DNA of 64,000 bases from Ciona intestinalis (GCF_000224145.3 NC_020166.2:1844319-1908318), one strand, 5' to 3'; numbered from the stretch's first letter, positions 11,597 to 50,782 are shown. The notes: generated from the sequence alone by a model not told the origin. Numbers and translations are program-made.

Positions 11597-14500
11597 ATGG
11601 CGAGTCGATTGCTGGTCGTTCATCTGATATCAATATTATGTTGCTTGTGTGTGTTTGGAACGGTGCAGTCACAAGGCAAAGGGAGAGACACAGCGCGTCT
11701 AGGTTTGTCATTTTATTAGCATTGATTTTAAATGAGACTTGATTTGTTTTACGAGAATTTCATCCAGAATATAAGTCAGTAAAATGTCAAGTTTCAACAT
11801 GGTCTTTTGTACACCAGATTCACATGGTGTGTTCATACACGTTGATGGCCACTGTCCAATTGTAACATATAGCCGTCTTATACAAAATACACATGGTGTA
11901 TTATAAACATATTAAGCCCACTATCGAGTTACAACACGTGTCTTTTAATTTGTAACGCTGCCTATAAACGTTAAACAAACAAATTATTTACAACGATTAT
12001 CCATTCGCTTATCACCGAATGCGTTTCCGTCTCTGACGTAATCAGTGACGTAGTTTCCATTAGGCACAATAAAGTCGTTTTCCAATTGTGGCGATTTTTG
12101 TCTACAATTTTGCTTTTTTAGCTATGCTTTTGTATAAAACTTTTACCCTTTCACTGCCTAATTAATCTTATCCTCGTTACTGTATTCGATGAGAAATTAA
12201 CATTTATATTTTGTTTATATGCTATGAAAGACAATACATGATTTTTTGCCATACCATAACACCCCATTCACGTCTATTAGTAGCGATCGCTGTTTCCTAC
12301 TATGATGTCATAATCTCAAGCGCACGGGTGGCGTTGATTGAAAATTGATCAAGTTTTATAACAAGAAGAAACGATGCGTATAACATAACTCGGCGTCGAC
12401 ATTGACGCACGTTTTCTCGTGTAAAAATAGGCGGGAAATGAATTGTTAATTCAAATTGAAATTGGTTTGTGTGACGTAACTGTGATAATTGTGACGTACT
12501 TTAATGAAAACGGCATTTTCTTGTTTGACATTTCTAAGCTTGAACCAAATGTAAAACCCTATCTGTTGTCTTTTAATAGACGTTTTGATATTAAGTTTTT
12601 AGTATTAGTCTTAATTTAGATTTAAACGTCATTTTGTTTAGATTTCCTGGCTCACTAAACGTTATATATGCTGTCGGTCCAGCATTTTGCGGGGCAACGA
12701 CAGTCGTCACAAACTTAATTTGTTTACTTCTCACAGATAAAGACGAGGTGTCAATATCTGATGGCCCGGGAGGGAGTTGTAAAGTTATTGTGAGCAGCAG
12801 ATGTTGTACAGTAGATAGAGTAGTGCGACAAGTCCTCCGCGTTAAATGTGAATGTACCACCGGATATGCAGCGGGAACAACTCGATCTCAACCATCGTGC
12901 GTGCCAGGTAAACCCACCTTATCGATCGACTGTCATATTATGCATGTCAGCAAGGAGTGCTTAGTTCAAAACCACAACCATAAGTAACTTATGCAGCATA
13001 TCATTTAGGTCAATTTAACTGTGAAAAGGTATGCACATTGCACATTAGAATACAGACTTTAAGATAAATGCAATATTTATTTTATTTATCTATACGAATA
13101 CATTAGTGAACACCAAAGTATTAAAACAAAGAAGAGAAGGAAAGTAACAACAATTACTAAAACACGGTAAAATTACCATTGGAAACGTATTAAATAAAAA
13201 CCACGGCCGCTAAACAGAGTTCGATTTAAAAATATAACACAAATTTAACATTTTATATTGTCCATTGCTGCAATCACATGTAACTTAAACAGAAATCTAC
13301 TGTTTGAACATAGATTTTAATAGTACCTCTAAAGTTGGAGCTGTTAGATACTAACAATATGGCAGAGATCGGACATTTGAAGCATTTGATGCCACGCTCA
13401 AATTAGGCAAACAAACGCAACAAATGTCAAAGTAATTAGTTAATTTGATGCTTGTCTTAACACAACACGAAATACGAGAGTTTTTTTTGGGATTTAAGGA
13501 AATTTAACTTGAAGTAGTACCCTGGGTAAGACGGAAACCGCTAACACCTAATTCCATATCTTCTGATCATGTTTAACAAGCTTCTTATAAAAAAGTTTAA
13601 TAGATCAGCAAATCAAAACGTTTTTTAACGTATGGAAGTTATTTCCTTTAGTGTATAACTAAACAAAATAGCCTACCAAGCTTTGTGCAGAATTAGTTTT
13701 CGTGACTTTCCAGGGTTTAGATTTTAAATTCCTTTCGTTTTTTTTATATGGCATAGACTATTATTTATATACTGAGTAGGCTAATCATGCCTGATTGGTG
13801 CTGTGTTTAAAATAGCAAGACAAGAATGACTGTAAAGCAATACAAGTCGCGTCGCCAATATAGCAAGGAAAACCTTGCCCGATGCATAATTAGGATTTCA
13901 CATATTGGCCCGCGATAAAATAAGTTTGGGAACCCCTGTTATAAAGTGATGGGGATAAGGTTAAAAAAGTCTGTAAATATTCTTTGTTCACTCCCAAATG
14001 GGACAATAAGAAAGAATGAAGAGGTAGACTATCTTACCCCAACCTACTATATACGTTGAGTAATGTTTGGTGCGTTAGCCTAAAAAGCGTTTGTCGGCTT
14101 ATGTATGTTATGCATACATGGCCACGTTTTTACAATATGCAACTCAACTTTAGAATAGTATCTTAAGTCGTTGTAACGGTCGCTTTATATTTGAAAGCTG
14201 AAAGATTTGTTTGTTGTTTAACCAGAGTCAATCTCTATATACTCTTATTTCGCTGTAGACCTTCTGGAAGGGTATTTGTTGTACATCTGATTTTGGTTAC
14301 CTGTTTGTTGTTTAGTCGGAACTGTCAGTATCCTGTTTGTTGTTTAGTCGAAACTGTCACTAGCCTGTTTGCTGTTTAGCCGAAGTTCTTAAATTAATGT
14401 TTGTCGTTGTTAGTATGGAATGCTGGCGATCGCAGTTTTAAAATTCACGATCTGTAAGCTGCGCTTCGGTGCACGAACTGCTTCTTTGTAAAAGTCTTTA

Positions 14501-17500
14501 GTAAAAATGCCATGAGCAATTTAAGTCAGTGAAGCGCCGCCCATGGGTACGAAGGTGACGTCTTCCTCACGCTTGCATGGCGAACAAAGTGTTGTAATTA
14601 CTAAACATTGGTAATGAGAAATAACAACGCCCTCGCTGTGGATTCTACCGGTCAATAAATCGATGCAGCTCTGCAAGTTTTAATGACAATAAGTCGTGTC
14701 TCGCTTCGCAAACGCTTTTTTCATAGTACATGGGTTGAAGTATTGAACCTACCCTTAACTCCCACGAGGAATAATATGCACGCTATAATTAGGAATAACT
14801 ATACCGGCATATTTACTTTATTACCTTTGAGTTACCCGAAAACACACACGCAGAATTGATTGGAAAGTTTGTGTCCAGTCTTCTTCATCAATTAGGCAAG
14901 AACCAAAAGCCTGTTCGACTTTTATTATTATACCTATATTTGTTTAAATTATTTGTTTTGTAACAACTGTCGCATATATGTCATATATTCTGTCAAAACC
15001 GTTTTGATGTAAACAAATGTCACATATATTGGAACATGTTCTTAGATCGATTTGCCCTTAGTCAATCTCAATCAATTTATATCTTAGACGTTTCAAAATC
15101 GAAAAGATGTTTTTAAAATCGTGATAACAATAGACATTTTATTGAAAATAACGTATTGGATACTAAGACTAGAAAACAGCAGTCTTCTGTTTGCGGCACA
15201 GCAATAACAATATAGCTTGTGTATGGCGTATTTGCAACACGTCAGTAGAACAATATAAAGTTTCTGAACCCCTATGGGTTGTGACCAAAAGTTGGTTACC
15301 GTTTGACTTGGTTAGTTCGCCTACTACAATGTTTCGCAAAGCGTTAGAACTGTTGTCGTGAAAAATGAGTCATTTTGTTGTTTTTATTGTATACTTACAA
15401 AACGTTGTGCGAAATGTAGTTTTGGGGTTGCGCAACTTGAAATACGAGAAACCTTGATATATTAGAACCGTTAAACAATTTTCGCTGAGAAACATGTATA
15501 GTTTGTTTTTAGCTCTGCCACTATTTATGCCTGTAAAATGTTAAAATAAAAAATCCTAAAATAAATCACTTTTTGCCCCACTGTAGGAGACCCATTTAAA
15601 CCAAGTGCCATCCCTAAGATTGAGCAACACTGGCCTAATGTAGATTGCATATTACGTGATACATTCATAATACCACTTCGCTTAATTGCCACAATCGTCA
15701 TATATGTGATGTATAAGCCTCCTTTGTCTTTACGTTATAGATTTTTTCTTCATTTCTTTGTTGATGTTTAGCTTTTTTCATGATTAGCTTGTAATCCGAT
15801 TTTGCTGCTACACTCTAATTGTAAAAACGCGAAAAATCTAAATCGTTAGCGTTATTGGCTACAGGAAGCCAGTGCGGGAAAAAATCTTTCTAAGGACACA
15901 CGCCCACGTATATGGCCTGCACTTTAGCATTTTACCTAAATATAACGGTAAACCAAGTTTAAAACCTTCAATAATGCATTATGTTGACAAGATACATCCA
16001 TCAGAAACATCTGTGTTACTTTGGTTTAACCCGAACCCTAGTTGGCTATATTACTATAGCATTTATTTGAAGCCCGGAATTTTAAATCAGAGAGAAAACA
16101 ATCAGTGCAATACTTCCTGCCCCTGATATTGGCTTGGCAGATTGACAATTCCCTCATTTACAAAGCCACGCACGTATATTAAATATTCGTTGCTGTCCTG
16201 TACACTTCCCTTGTATTACTGAAACCGGAATAAAGGAGCGTAATACATAGCCTAACTTACATTTATTTACAAAGTCATATTAATTAAAACAATAAACAAA
16301 GACGTAAAAACGCATTGGTAGAAATAGAATAAAAGGTTTATTTTCTTTACCAAGTTAAGTTTAATACATTTTACAAGATAACCTTAAATGTGGCAAGTGA
16401 TATGCTATCGAAAATAAGCGCAATTTATTTAACCGTATAGGTAATGCCTTAAGTAAGCCATGAAATAGTGGGTTAAGTAATTTTAAGTAGCCCTAGACCC
16501 CATCCAATTTAAAACTGTATTGAAATTGCGCCTTTATTTAAAATCACTCACGTGATGAGCTGTCACAATTGACATTGTCTTTAAACAATGGAAATCTATA
16601 TAGTGGAATATTTTATGAATCCTTTTTGTGACGTCATATCGGTTTAACATGGCTAGTATTTTAGTTATGTGCATTGTCTTTTATTTAGTCAAATTTTGCT
16701 TTTATTTTATATATGTGGTTAGCATTTAATAATCCATTCTGTCGATAGCTTTTCAGTGAGTTTCTTACAGCATAATTATTGCTTAGAAAGACTGAAAAGT
16801 ATTCTCATTAATACAGACAAGCGCATAGATTAACGTTAGCCTTTTACCAATGGCATAATCCTGCATTCATTAAATACGCTTTTGATATCTCGTGACTGCT
16901 AGCATTTCGAAATAACTTATTCATCTATGTAGGGCCTCATCCGTGCATTTGTTTAGCTTTATTAGGAGAAGGTCCAAAACGGCAGCCATCTTTTACCGCT
17001 TTATAAAACATTGATATATACCAATGGGTCTGGTACCTTGATCGAATGTCCCTCTCTCATTATACTGGATGCGCATGCAATTTTTTAAGGGTAGGCGTTA
17101 TCCTAAGATAGCCTCTGCTATCAAACTGGTGATCCGGGTAATTAAACATCATTGCATGCTCGTTTTTACTTGTGAGGCGCTTGTATGTTTACATATACCA
17201 CCTTATCTTTAAGGTGTTAAGGTCATGTTTAACATAACATGCGGCTGTGAAATCGTACTGATGTTTTAACATTATAGATACATAGTTGACTACCTACTTT
17301 TCCCATGTGTTTCCAATTAACTAAAAAAGATAATCGTATTTTTTTATAAAAAAGTGTTTAAATTTTCCAAAATATTTTCCCGAATTTTTAATCTTGTCAA
17401 AACTGTTTTTTCTCCCTTCATTTATTTGTCGAAGTTTTAATTATTCAGCGAACATCGATATTTTAATGTCGAAATCATATATAGCTAAACGACAAGCCGT

Positions 17501-20500
17501 CTTATATCCGCAAAACAATTATTAAATGCTGAACCCACTGCCAAATTGTAACAGTCGATACTTTAACTTATTCCAATTAAAACCATAGTAAAAATGATGC
17601 ATTTAAACAATATTTTTATGTAGGCTATTCAAATGTAAAACGTTGTATGTAAATCGAATTTATATCATAGCCTATATAGACTTATAGAGGACTATTTACA
17701 ATGAATATACAGCAACTGTATGGTTTCGAAAAATGGTTATTGCAAATTTTTTTATTTTAATTAACTAGAAAACAAATGTCCAAGAATTTAGGCATATAGG
17801 GTGGGGGAAGATGGGACACCTTTAGTACATGATATCTAAATATCCCAATCGTGTTTATATATAACAACGACAATTGTTTTAAACCGACAGTTACTTTAAA
17901 ATGACATAGTAGTTTAACACGCTTAAGGTAAAAATTACGGTAACTTAATAAAAAGGGTGTACTTTTTAAGCTTAAAATATTTCTCGGTTTATCGACATTT
18001 ACAAAGTAATAAACCCACATTTGCCGCATACCTTTTTTATTTAAAGTTAATGTTCTTGCCACGTCACTTTTTCCGAATCTCTTGAATCCATATATCCCCA
18101 TTACACTCCGCCTTTTATTAATCTTGGCGTGTAATGCCTCTTCCGAATGGTAATGCAGGTTCACGGCCATGTTAATTCGGCTAAAATGATCAATATTATG
18201 ATATTTCTCTACTAAATCGAAATTCATTTGGTCTTATAACGGAAAACTGTCAACTAAGTTATGACACTTGCCACTACGTATTTGTCGTATTAAATATTCA
18301 AATCCGACTCAAAATATCTGAACTATTTGATGTGTGTGTTTTGGGTCGCTGTTATGATGTACGTTATGCTCCATTTCGAATTGTTACAACGTTATTTTCC
18401 TAATACACCGGACACACGTAGTGTATTTGTTAATTGGGTGGGGGGAGATGGGACACGTTTACATTTTATTTCTCGTCGCATTTGGTAGCAAACAAAGAGT
18501 ATTCAAAAAATTATAAAAACCGTATTTTCACGACTCCTATAGTTGTTAATTGTTTAAAACGCGATTAGTAAAATTGGATATTAAGTTCTAAAGGTGTCCA
18601 ATCTTACCCAACAGTACCATACCTTGTGCATTTTAGTATAATACGCGTGATAAACGGACAGGGCAAATTGATCACAATTTAAGGAAATGTTGTCAAATGT
18701 AGAACTCTGTCTTTTACTTCAACGGGCTACTCTATTTGGAAGAGACCCAGTCTCGGTTAGAATCCTAAATTTAGTTTATCTTTCAAGATTGCATGAAATA
18801 TTAAGCAGAGTGGTTCACAGTGGATTAGAAGCTTTGTTTGTTCTCGCTAATGACGTTTCGTTTAGTGGCCAATACGTTTAAGTATACACTGCAATTCAAA
18901 CATACAAGTTTGCATATCAAATAGATAAATGAATAAATCAGTGTAACTAACTTTATCCTCGCGTGGCCGGAAAACGACAGTCGTTATTACACGGGTGTTT
19001 ACACATCTCGGGCTATCTTACGAGTTACTATGTATGTTATTTTGTGTTTTGGACAACCCATTGGGGACCACTGGGTTGGAGCAATTGCCGTTATACATCA
19101 AAAAGAAGGTTTTTACATACTAAGCAAATTCGGAATACAATATATTTTAATATTTTTGTTCTTTTCTGGAATATTCCATAATCTAAGATACTTTTATCCT
19201 ACCATAGCGGGCAACGTCATTTGTTATAACTCTGGTGTTCTGTTTTAGAGTTACCATGTATTTAACTTTGTGGGTGATTCTTTTTATCAACCTATATGGC
19301 CGACAATCTACAAAACCCATAATTAATACCTGTAACGTTTTTAATCCGGCATCTTCAATTTGGAAGCAACTTAAATTGTTATAACACAGGTGTTCTATAC
19401 TTCGTGGCAATGTTATATATGTTCAATATAGCAGTTCTCATAATATTGTCAACAGTTCTCATTTCTGTTAAAAACTTCGTCCTACATCTTTAAATCTATC
19501 TGTTTATTATTTGGTTTCAGAATAAATGAAACTTTATATGGGCTCAGCGCGATTTTTTATACGCATACATTTGAAAATTTAGCTCAGTGCGGGACAGGAA
19601 ACCATGAGAAAAAGTTTAAAATAGGATAATCCTGGGTTACCTCTGGTGCGCCGCTAGTGTACAGATACTTTCGCCACTAGAGTCACTTCTTTGTTTATTA
19701 TAACACAACGGCGAAATACATCATATAACATATTTTCTTCTCTATATGTGCTCACATGTGTTTTAAAAATAATGTAATGCGTTTTTAAAATAAATGTAAT
19801 GAAAAATATTAAATGCGATAAAGGTCTTCTGGTAATTTATTTCGAGTACAATGACGTATCAGATGTCTCAGGCCGACTTTGTCAGGGCAAAGGGTAAATT
19901 TACACTGATGATGTATAGCCTTGATGTAGACGACCTGAAAAGAACGTAGGTCGGTATACGTAATAAATTGTTTGATGGGTTTATAATAACATTCTATATA
20001 AATGCGTTTATTATGGCCCACTGTATATGCAATAATTAACAAGCACAATATACGTAAAATTAGTTTGAAAAAACATATACCGAAATAGTACTGAAATAGT
20101 AAAAACATATTACCAAAATAATATTTAAAATTACTTTATGCATGGCCTACTCAATACAANNNNNNNNNNNNNNNNNNNNNNNNNNNNNNNNNNNNNNNNN
20201 NNNNNNNNNAATGACGTTTCGTTTAGTGGCCAATACGTTTAAGTATACACTGCAATTCAAACATACAAGTTTGCATATCAAATAGATAAATGAATAAATC
20301 AGTGTAACTAACTTTATCCTCGCGTGGCCGGAAAACGACAGTCGTTATTACACGGGTGTTTACACACCTCGGGCTATCTTATGAGTTACTATGTATGTTA
20401 TTTTGTGTTTTGGACAACCCATTGGGGACCACTGGGTTGGAGCAATTGCCGTTAAGATACTTTTATCCTAGCATAGCGGGCAACGTCATTTGTTATAACT

Positions 20501-22531
20501 CTGGTGTTCTGTTTTAGAGTTACCATGTATTTAACTTTGTGGGTGATTCTTTTTATCAACCTATATGGCCGACAATCTACAAAACGCATAATTAATCCCT
20601 GTAACGTTTTTAATCCGGCATCTTCAATTTGGAAGCAACTTAAATTGTTATAACACAGGTGTTCTATACTTCGTGGCAATGTTATATATGTTCAATATAG
20701 CAGTTCTCATAATATTGTCAACAGTTCTCATTTCTGTTAAAAATTTCGTCCTACATCTTTAAATCTATCTGTTTATTATTTGGTTTCAGAATAAATGAAA
20801 CTTTATATGGGCTCAGCGCGATTTTTTATACGCATACATTTGAAAATTTAGCTCAGTGCGGGACAGGAAACCATGAGAAAAAGTTTAAAATAGGATAATC
20901 CTGGGTTACCTCTGGTGCGCCGCTAGTGTACAGATACTTTCGCCACTAGAGTCACTTCTTTGTTTATTATAACAGAACGGCGAAATACATCATATAACAC
21001 ATTTTCTTCTCTATATGTGCTCACATGTGTTGGCGAAAGTTACTTTGCAAAGATTTCGAAATAATTTGTGTTTTATAGGTGACAATCATAGAAATTTGCA
21101 AATTCTTGTATTTGGGTGTTTGGGTTATAACAACTGTGGAAATTTTCTAACAATTAAATAGTTCTATGATTTATAAATCACCTAACATTACTGATATTTC
21201 CGTATTTTTCATAATTTTTTTATCTCTTATTATTTTGACATTTTGTGTTTTACGTCATCTTGTAAGTTTTTTGTTTCTTGAGTCAGGTTCGTGACGTCAC
21301 TGATGATTAATTTAAAGTTCCCGATATTTCCACAACGTTTCGTAAACTTAATGCGAGCTGCTATGAAGCGTGGTCGAACTTTTTGCCCTAAAGTTCAGGC
21401 AAATACGATGTCTTTACGATTTCGACTACAAAAAAATCAAAAACAAATTAATTGAAACAAAAATAAAATGGGCAAAACATCAATTATCGGACAGCTGACG
21501 TTTTAAAAATAATGTAATGAAAAATATTAAATGCGATAAAGGTCTTCTGGTCATTTATTTCGAGTATAATGACGTATCAGATGTCTCAGGCCGACTTTGT
21601 CAGGGCAACGGGTAAATTTACACTGATGATGCATAGCCTTGATGTATAGACGACCTGAAATGAACGTAGGTCGGTATACGTAATAAATTTCTTGATGGGT
21701 TTATAATAACATTCTATATAAATGCGTTTATTATGGCCCACTGTATATGCAATAATTAACAAGCACAATATACGTAAAATTAGTTTGAAAAAACATATAC
21801 CGAAATAGTACTGAAATAGTAAAACATATTACCAAAATAATATTTAAAATTACTTTATGCATGGCCTACTCAATACAATACATTACGTAGGCCATGCTTT
21901 ATGGTTACCATAAAGTAAATTCACACTCATTCATTCACATAAAGTATTTCCCCCCATATATATATCCTACTCTGTCACTTCAGGGCAAACCAGAAGACAA
22001 ATTAATTAATAAAATCTTGTAAATTTATTACAGACTATATCAAATACGAAGGCAGGTGGTGTGAAATGGATCCTTGTCTTATGAATGAAACTTGTAGTTT
22101 GCTTCTATCTGATGAGGGAAGAAGGCTTGGTTGGGAATGCACGGATGGAAATCAAGTTAAAACTACAAAAGTAAATTTGGGGTTTTGCATGTGGGTTGCA
22201 AGAGTTCTATAGTAGGGTGGGGTAAAATGGGAAATGTTTTCATTTTATTGTATCATCCCATTTGTTAGTAAACAAAAATTACGTTTACATAATTATAGCG
22301 TATCCTCAAGGCGTCTTTGTATATGGCTGAAGACAATTCATGAGGATTGAAAAGTTCCTGTTAAGAAACACCCCCCCCCTCAAAAAAAATGAAATAATGA
22401 CACCATTAATATTTGAACCCGGTATCCTCTATCATTTAGAGTTACTTTAATTGTCTTTCACATATTAAATTATTTTGTCGTCCAAAACTTGTTGTTAACT
22501 TTTTAACATCTTGCTTCAGGTAACGGGATGA
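11597..22531 (+). CDS. TAFA: TAFA (FAM19A) family secreted protein, 4 exons, 141 aa
   Basis: Exons 11597-11702, 12737-12907, 22034-22170 and 22520-22531; phases agree at every junction. Residues 1-25 are a signal peptide (hydrophobic LLVVHLISILCCLCVFG, probable cleavage after VQS). The mature domain follows the TAFA pattern: C50, RCC (58-59), KCEC (73, 75), GTTR..PSC90, WWC-like RWC102, PC107, TC113, WEC128, then GNQVKTTKVTG-stop. That is all ten family cysteines in the family order, plus a possible N-glycosylation site (NET, 111). Vertebrate TAFAs are neuronal secreted regulators of about 100-135 aa that meet neurexins or GPCRs; the receptor here is unknown. The last exon encodes only VTG and the stop. 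The ATG at 11597 is chosen because it gives a clean signal peptide and the right phase. Which vertebrate paralogue is closest is not resolvable by eye. Confidence 0.92.
17794..17900. mobile_element. MITE, left end only
   Basis: ATAGGGTGGGGGAAGATGGG then ACACCTTTAGTACATGATATC, the left half of the hairpin MITE. The right terminus is not present nearby. Confidence 0.55.
18434..18617. mobile_element. Hairpin MITE copy
   Basis: Left end TTGGGTGGGGGGAGATGGGA, interior TTTGGTAGCAAACAAAGAG and TTGTTAATTGTTTAAAACGC, right end GGTGTCCAATCTTACCCAAC. Inverted orientation relative to the copy at 35601-35791. Confidence 0.7.
18849..20159. repeat. Duplicated block, copy 1 (left of gap)
   Basis: Begins AATGACGTTTCGTTTAGTGG and ends GCATGGCCTACTCAATACAA at the first N. 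It matches 20210-21878 nearly base for base, apart from single substitutions, about 92 extra bases here (19095-19186) and about 475 extra bases in the other copy. Confidence 0.9.
20160..20209. other. Assembly gap (50 N)
   Basis: Exactly 50 N, the same length as the other two gaps in the window, so a placeholder rather than a measured size. It joins the end of one copy of a repeated block to the start of the other. Confidence 0.98.
20210..21878. repeat. Duplicated block, copy 2 (right of gap)
   Basis: Second copy of the block at 18849-20159, with an extra segment of about 475 bases (about 21031-21503). Sequence continues uniquely beyond 21878. Probably the alternative haplotype placed in tandem. 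Confidence 0.88.
22209..22316. mobile_element. Truncated MITE
   Basis: ATAGTAGGGTGGGGTAAAAT left end followed by CCCATTTGTTAGTAAACAAA and a TATCCTCAAGGCG remnant. Lies in the last TAFA intron. Confidence 0.6.
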
Positions 22532-24841
22532 AAAACTTTTGCGCTCACCATTTCGCCTTAATCTTCATAAAGCGCCAATAACTGCACCGTGTATACCTAC
22601 GACACACCAAAGGACAAACCTCAAAAAGACAATTTTCTGTCGAAACACATCGAAATATGGGAACCCCGAAATACAACATGTCCATTTCAACCACAACGTT
22701 TTGTTTGGTAACTTGCTAATACAGACTTATAATAATATTCGTAACGACAACAGTTGTACCATGAAAATATATATCATACAAAGTCCTTCGAAATAATCAT
22801 GTACAAAAATGTTCAAACTGTTCCTATTTTTATATTTCAAATTGAATTTTCATGTTTGCTATTTATATGGACAGTGTTGGCAAGAAAAACGTTTGCTAAT
22901 TGTTAACAAAATCTCAAAAAAATCCCTGGCAACGTCATAGTCGTTACGACAGAGGTGAATACAACTCGTGCCCACTGACGAGTTATCACGTATGTAACCT
23001 ATTTGTGGGTCATTTTCATAACATGTGACATAGTCTTGATGCAAAGGATAAATAAGTTATAACGAAATTTATTCTCAATTTAGGCCCACTGTGTTATAAC
23101 ATTGTCACACGCTACAGTTTGTTATTTTGTTCACTTACATTGTTACGTCATTCTTCCTATTGTTGTTAAACAATGACGTCATATGTGATAATAAATGATG
23201 ATACAGTATATTTGTCATGTGTACTTTTTCGTGGAATTTAGAAAACTATCAAAAAAGGTTTTAAATCAGTAGCTTTTAAACTTTTTTGTATGCCCTTTTA
23301 ACAAAGTCAGGTTTACCCCCAATATGTAATATATCGCTCATTTATTAACAAGCGAAAACAATTAATTATTATACATCAGTCATATTTAAAAATGATTAAA
23401 TCAGTATTTAATTAATAATTATTACATCCGTGTTTAACTAATTATTACATCAGTCATATTTAATGCGACGACTGCGCTTGCTTTTTGGCAACTTGTAAAG
23501 TACTACAATTGGCATAATTTTTGTCCCATTAATAACTGATATGGATTTTGATTGGTAGCTCATTTATCTCAATACGAGGTACTTACCACGGGGGGTAAAT
23601 TTACCCCAGTTTAAGAAACGCTGGTTTAAACTAATTTACGGAGGGTTCACACAACCCGTGTCATTTATTTATATAGTTGTGCAGGCACAGGCGTGAAATT
23701 TCTAAATCAGATTGAGGAAGTCTAGACACAATTAATATTACAAAGTGGAATACCATTTCATCAGTTTGTTGAAGCTACCGGACTGTACGGTTTGAGATTC
23801 AAACATGTTTTGCAAATTTTATTTAAAAATAAATATTTTGTCCGGGACACATATTCAAGAAAAAGTTCTGCTCTAGCTCATTTTTTTTTCAAATTTTGTT
23901 CATGTATTGCTCAACTTTTGTTCAAACTTTTGTTCTGGTTTTGTTCATGTTTTATCAATATTATTTTTCATGTTTTGTCTATGCTTTATCCAATTTATTA
24001 GAGATGTTTTGTTCAAATTTTTTTTCAAGTTTCCGAATTATACACACAAGTCTAAAAGTAACTTGCATTTCCTTTTTGAAGAAACTTTGTCCACGAATAG
24101 ATTTATGATTACTTTATTTTATTTATATCCGTTTTTACATTCAGCACAGTGTTTAAATGCAGGTTTAAGTTTTACGCAATAAATTACACCGAAACGAGTA
24201 ATAAACCTTATTTTTTTCACTGGCAATTTCGGCCATGCAATACAACATATTTAAACTTAAAGACAAAACATTTGGCTGAGTTTGCCATCTGTAACTTTTG
24301 TTACGGTTTAACCACTTCTTACTCATACAAAGTAATGTAAGTGTAAGGAAATTAAATCATGAATTATTTGGTAACAATTTTTGGAGCAGTTAAATTATTA
24401 AGTTAAATGCATTTGAATGCCAATACACTGCAAGAACATACTATAACGTTTAAACTGTAATGTACCCATAGGAAAGATTGCCTTGAAAAAAGTAGAACAG
24501 AAATAAATTATAAACTTTAAATGCATAAAATAAAAGTCCAACAGCACGATAAATGTCCATTATATGATTGTACGTGGTACCCAGATTTTATCCCATTGTT
24601 TCTCAACCTTTCATGATCAGTTGCCTATTTTAGTCATCAACACCCGTCGTCCCATGCTCCATCAATAAAACAACCCTGATTTTTTTGAACGTATTTACGT
24701 CGGAGTTTTCACATTGCAGCATCTACCATTTAGGGTTATGTTCCACTTGTCGGCTGATAAAGATTAGCAAGCCACTGCGGCTTCGTTGGGAAACATCATG
24801 CCAGGAAAGTTTAGTACGATTGCAATACATGGGTACTTCCC
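22532..24841. other. Convergent intergenic region, TAFA to Eph
   Basis: 3' UTRs of both genes must lie here, but several AATAAA or TTTATT hexamers exist and none can be assigned. It contains a reverse dispersed repeat (22920-23030), two adjacent TGACGT/ACGTCA sites (about 23144-23181) and a T-rich degenerate repeat of TTTTGTTCA-like words (about 23880-24040). The short open frames seen here lack family features. Confidence 0.6.
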
Positions 24842-50116
<25,275 letters not shown>

Positions 50117-50782
50117 TGTAAAATTCTCGCTCGTTTTAAACACTACTTATCTCCTTCGACCACAGCGAGCGTTTGAATGGAAATAGAGAGACTAGCCCGA
50201 CTAGCCGGCCACTTTTTCTTTTCGTTTCTGGCATCTCATGCTGCGAACAAATTTACTGGTTAGCGACTCCTTGCGGGTAAACCTTTTTGCAGAAATGTTA
50301 AGGAAGTAACACCTTAACTGATCTTATACACAGACTGCATCAAATGCCTACTGGTATTTTGAAAAATGTATTTTGCAACTATAAAGGTACATTTAAAGAA
50401 TGCAGGTATTATAAACACTTTTAAAATATGATAAATTTGTTTTTTACAATAATTAAAATAATAAATAAATAATAATAACTATCATCATGCTACGCATTAA
50501 AAATAGACAACTAATTAAAATACGTAATAGTAACGTTTTTTAAATGCGTCCCCATTTTAATACTTGTCTCCAGGTTATCTGGTTTAAGAACTTCTACTGG
50601 CGGGAAATCCCAAAGATAAAAACAATTTTTTTTGGTAATAAAACAAAATAGTAGTCAATTTTAATATTTTTGTGCACCTTTTTCGTATACTGTGTTTTAT
50701 GGTAGTGTTTGAACAACACGCCTTCTGCTTGCTTATATAAATTACAAGTGTGATAGGCCCAACTCGTTTTTTTTTGTTGCAT

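Larger units (their letters stand above)
12908..22033 (+). other. TAFA: 9.1-kb TAFA intron 2
   Basis: Separates the two cysteine-rich coding exons. No other coding exon was seen. It contains MITE remnants (about 13940-14055, 17794-17900, 18434-18617), dispersed repeats, a CRE-like TGACGTCA near 16630 and another near 21294, and the gap-bearing duplication 18849-21880. The remaining sequence is unique AT-rich DNA that could carry enhancers. Confidence 0.75.

Noticed and set aside
17757..18227. 156-codon open frame on the - strand, the longest frame that is not an exon
   Set aside because: Its C-terminal third is translated MITE sequence (the left end at 17794-17900). The rest has no recognisable domain, no splice context and AT-driven composition.
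18687..18881. Possible TAFA intron exon or retrogene fragment (64-codon frame)
   Set aside because: No conserved motif, and its end overlaps the start of the duplicated block; TAFA exons 2 and 3 already join in phase.
22539..22796. Open frame directly after the TAFA stop
   Set aside because: Lies in the 3' UTR and starts after the in-frame stop of the last exon; no signal peptide or family pattern.
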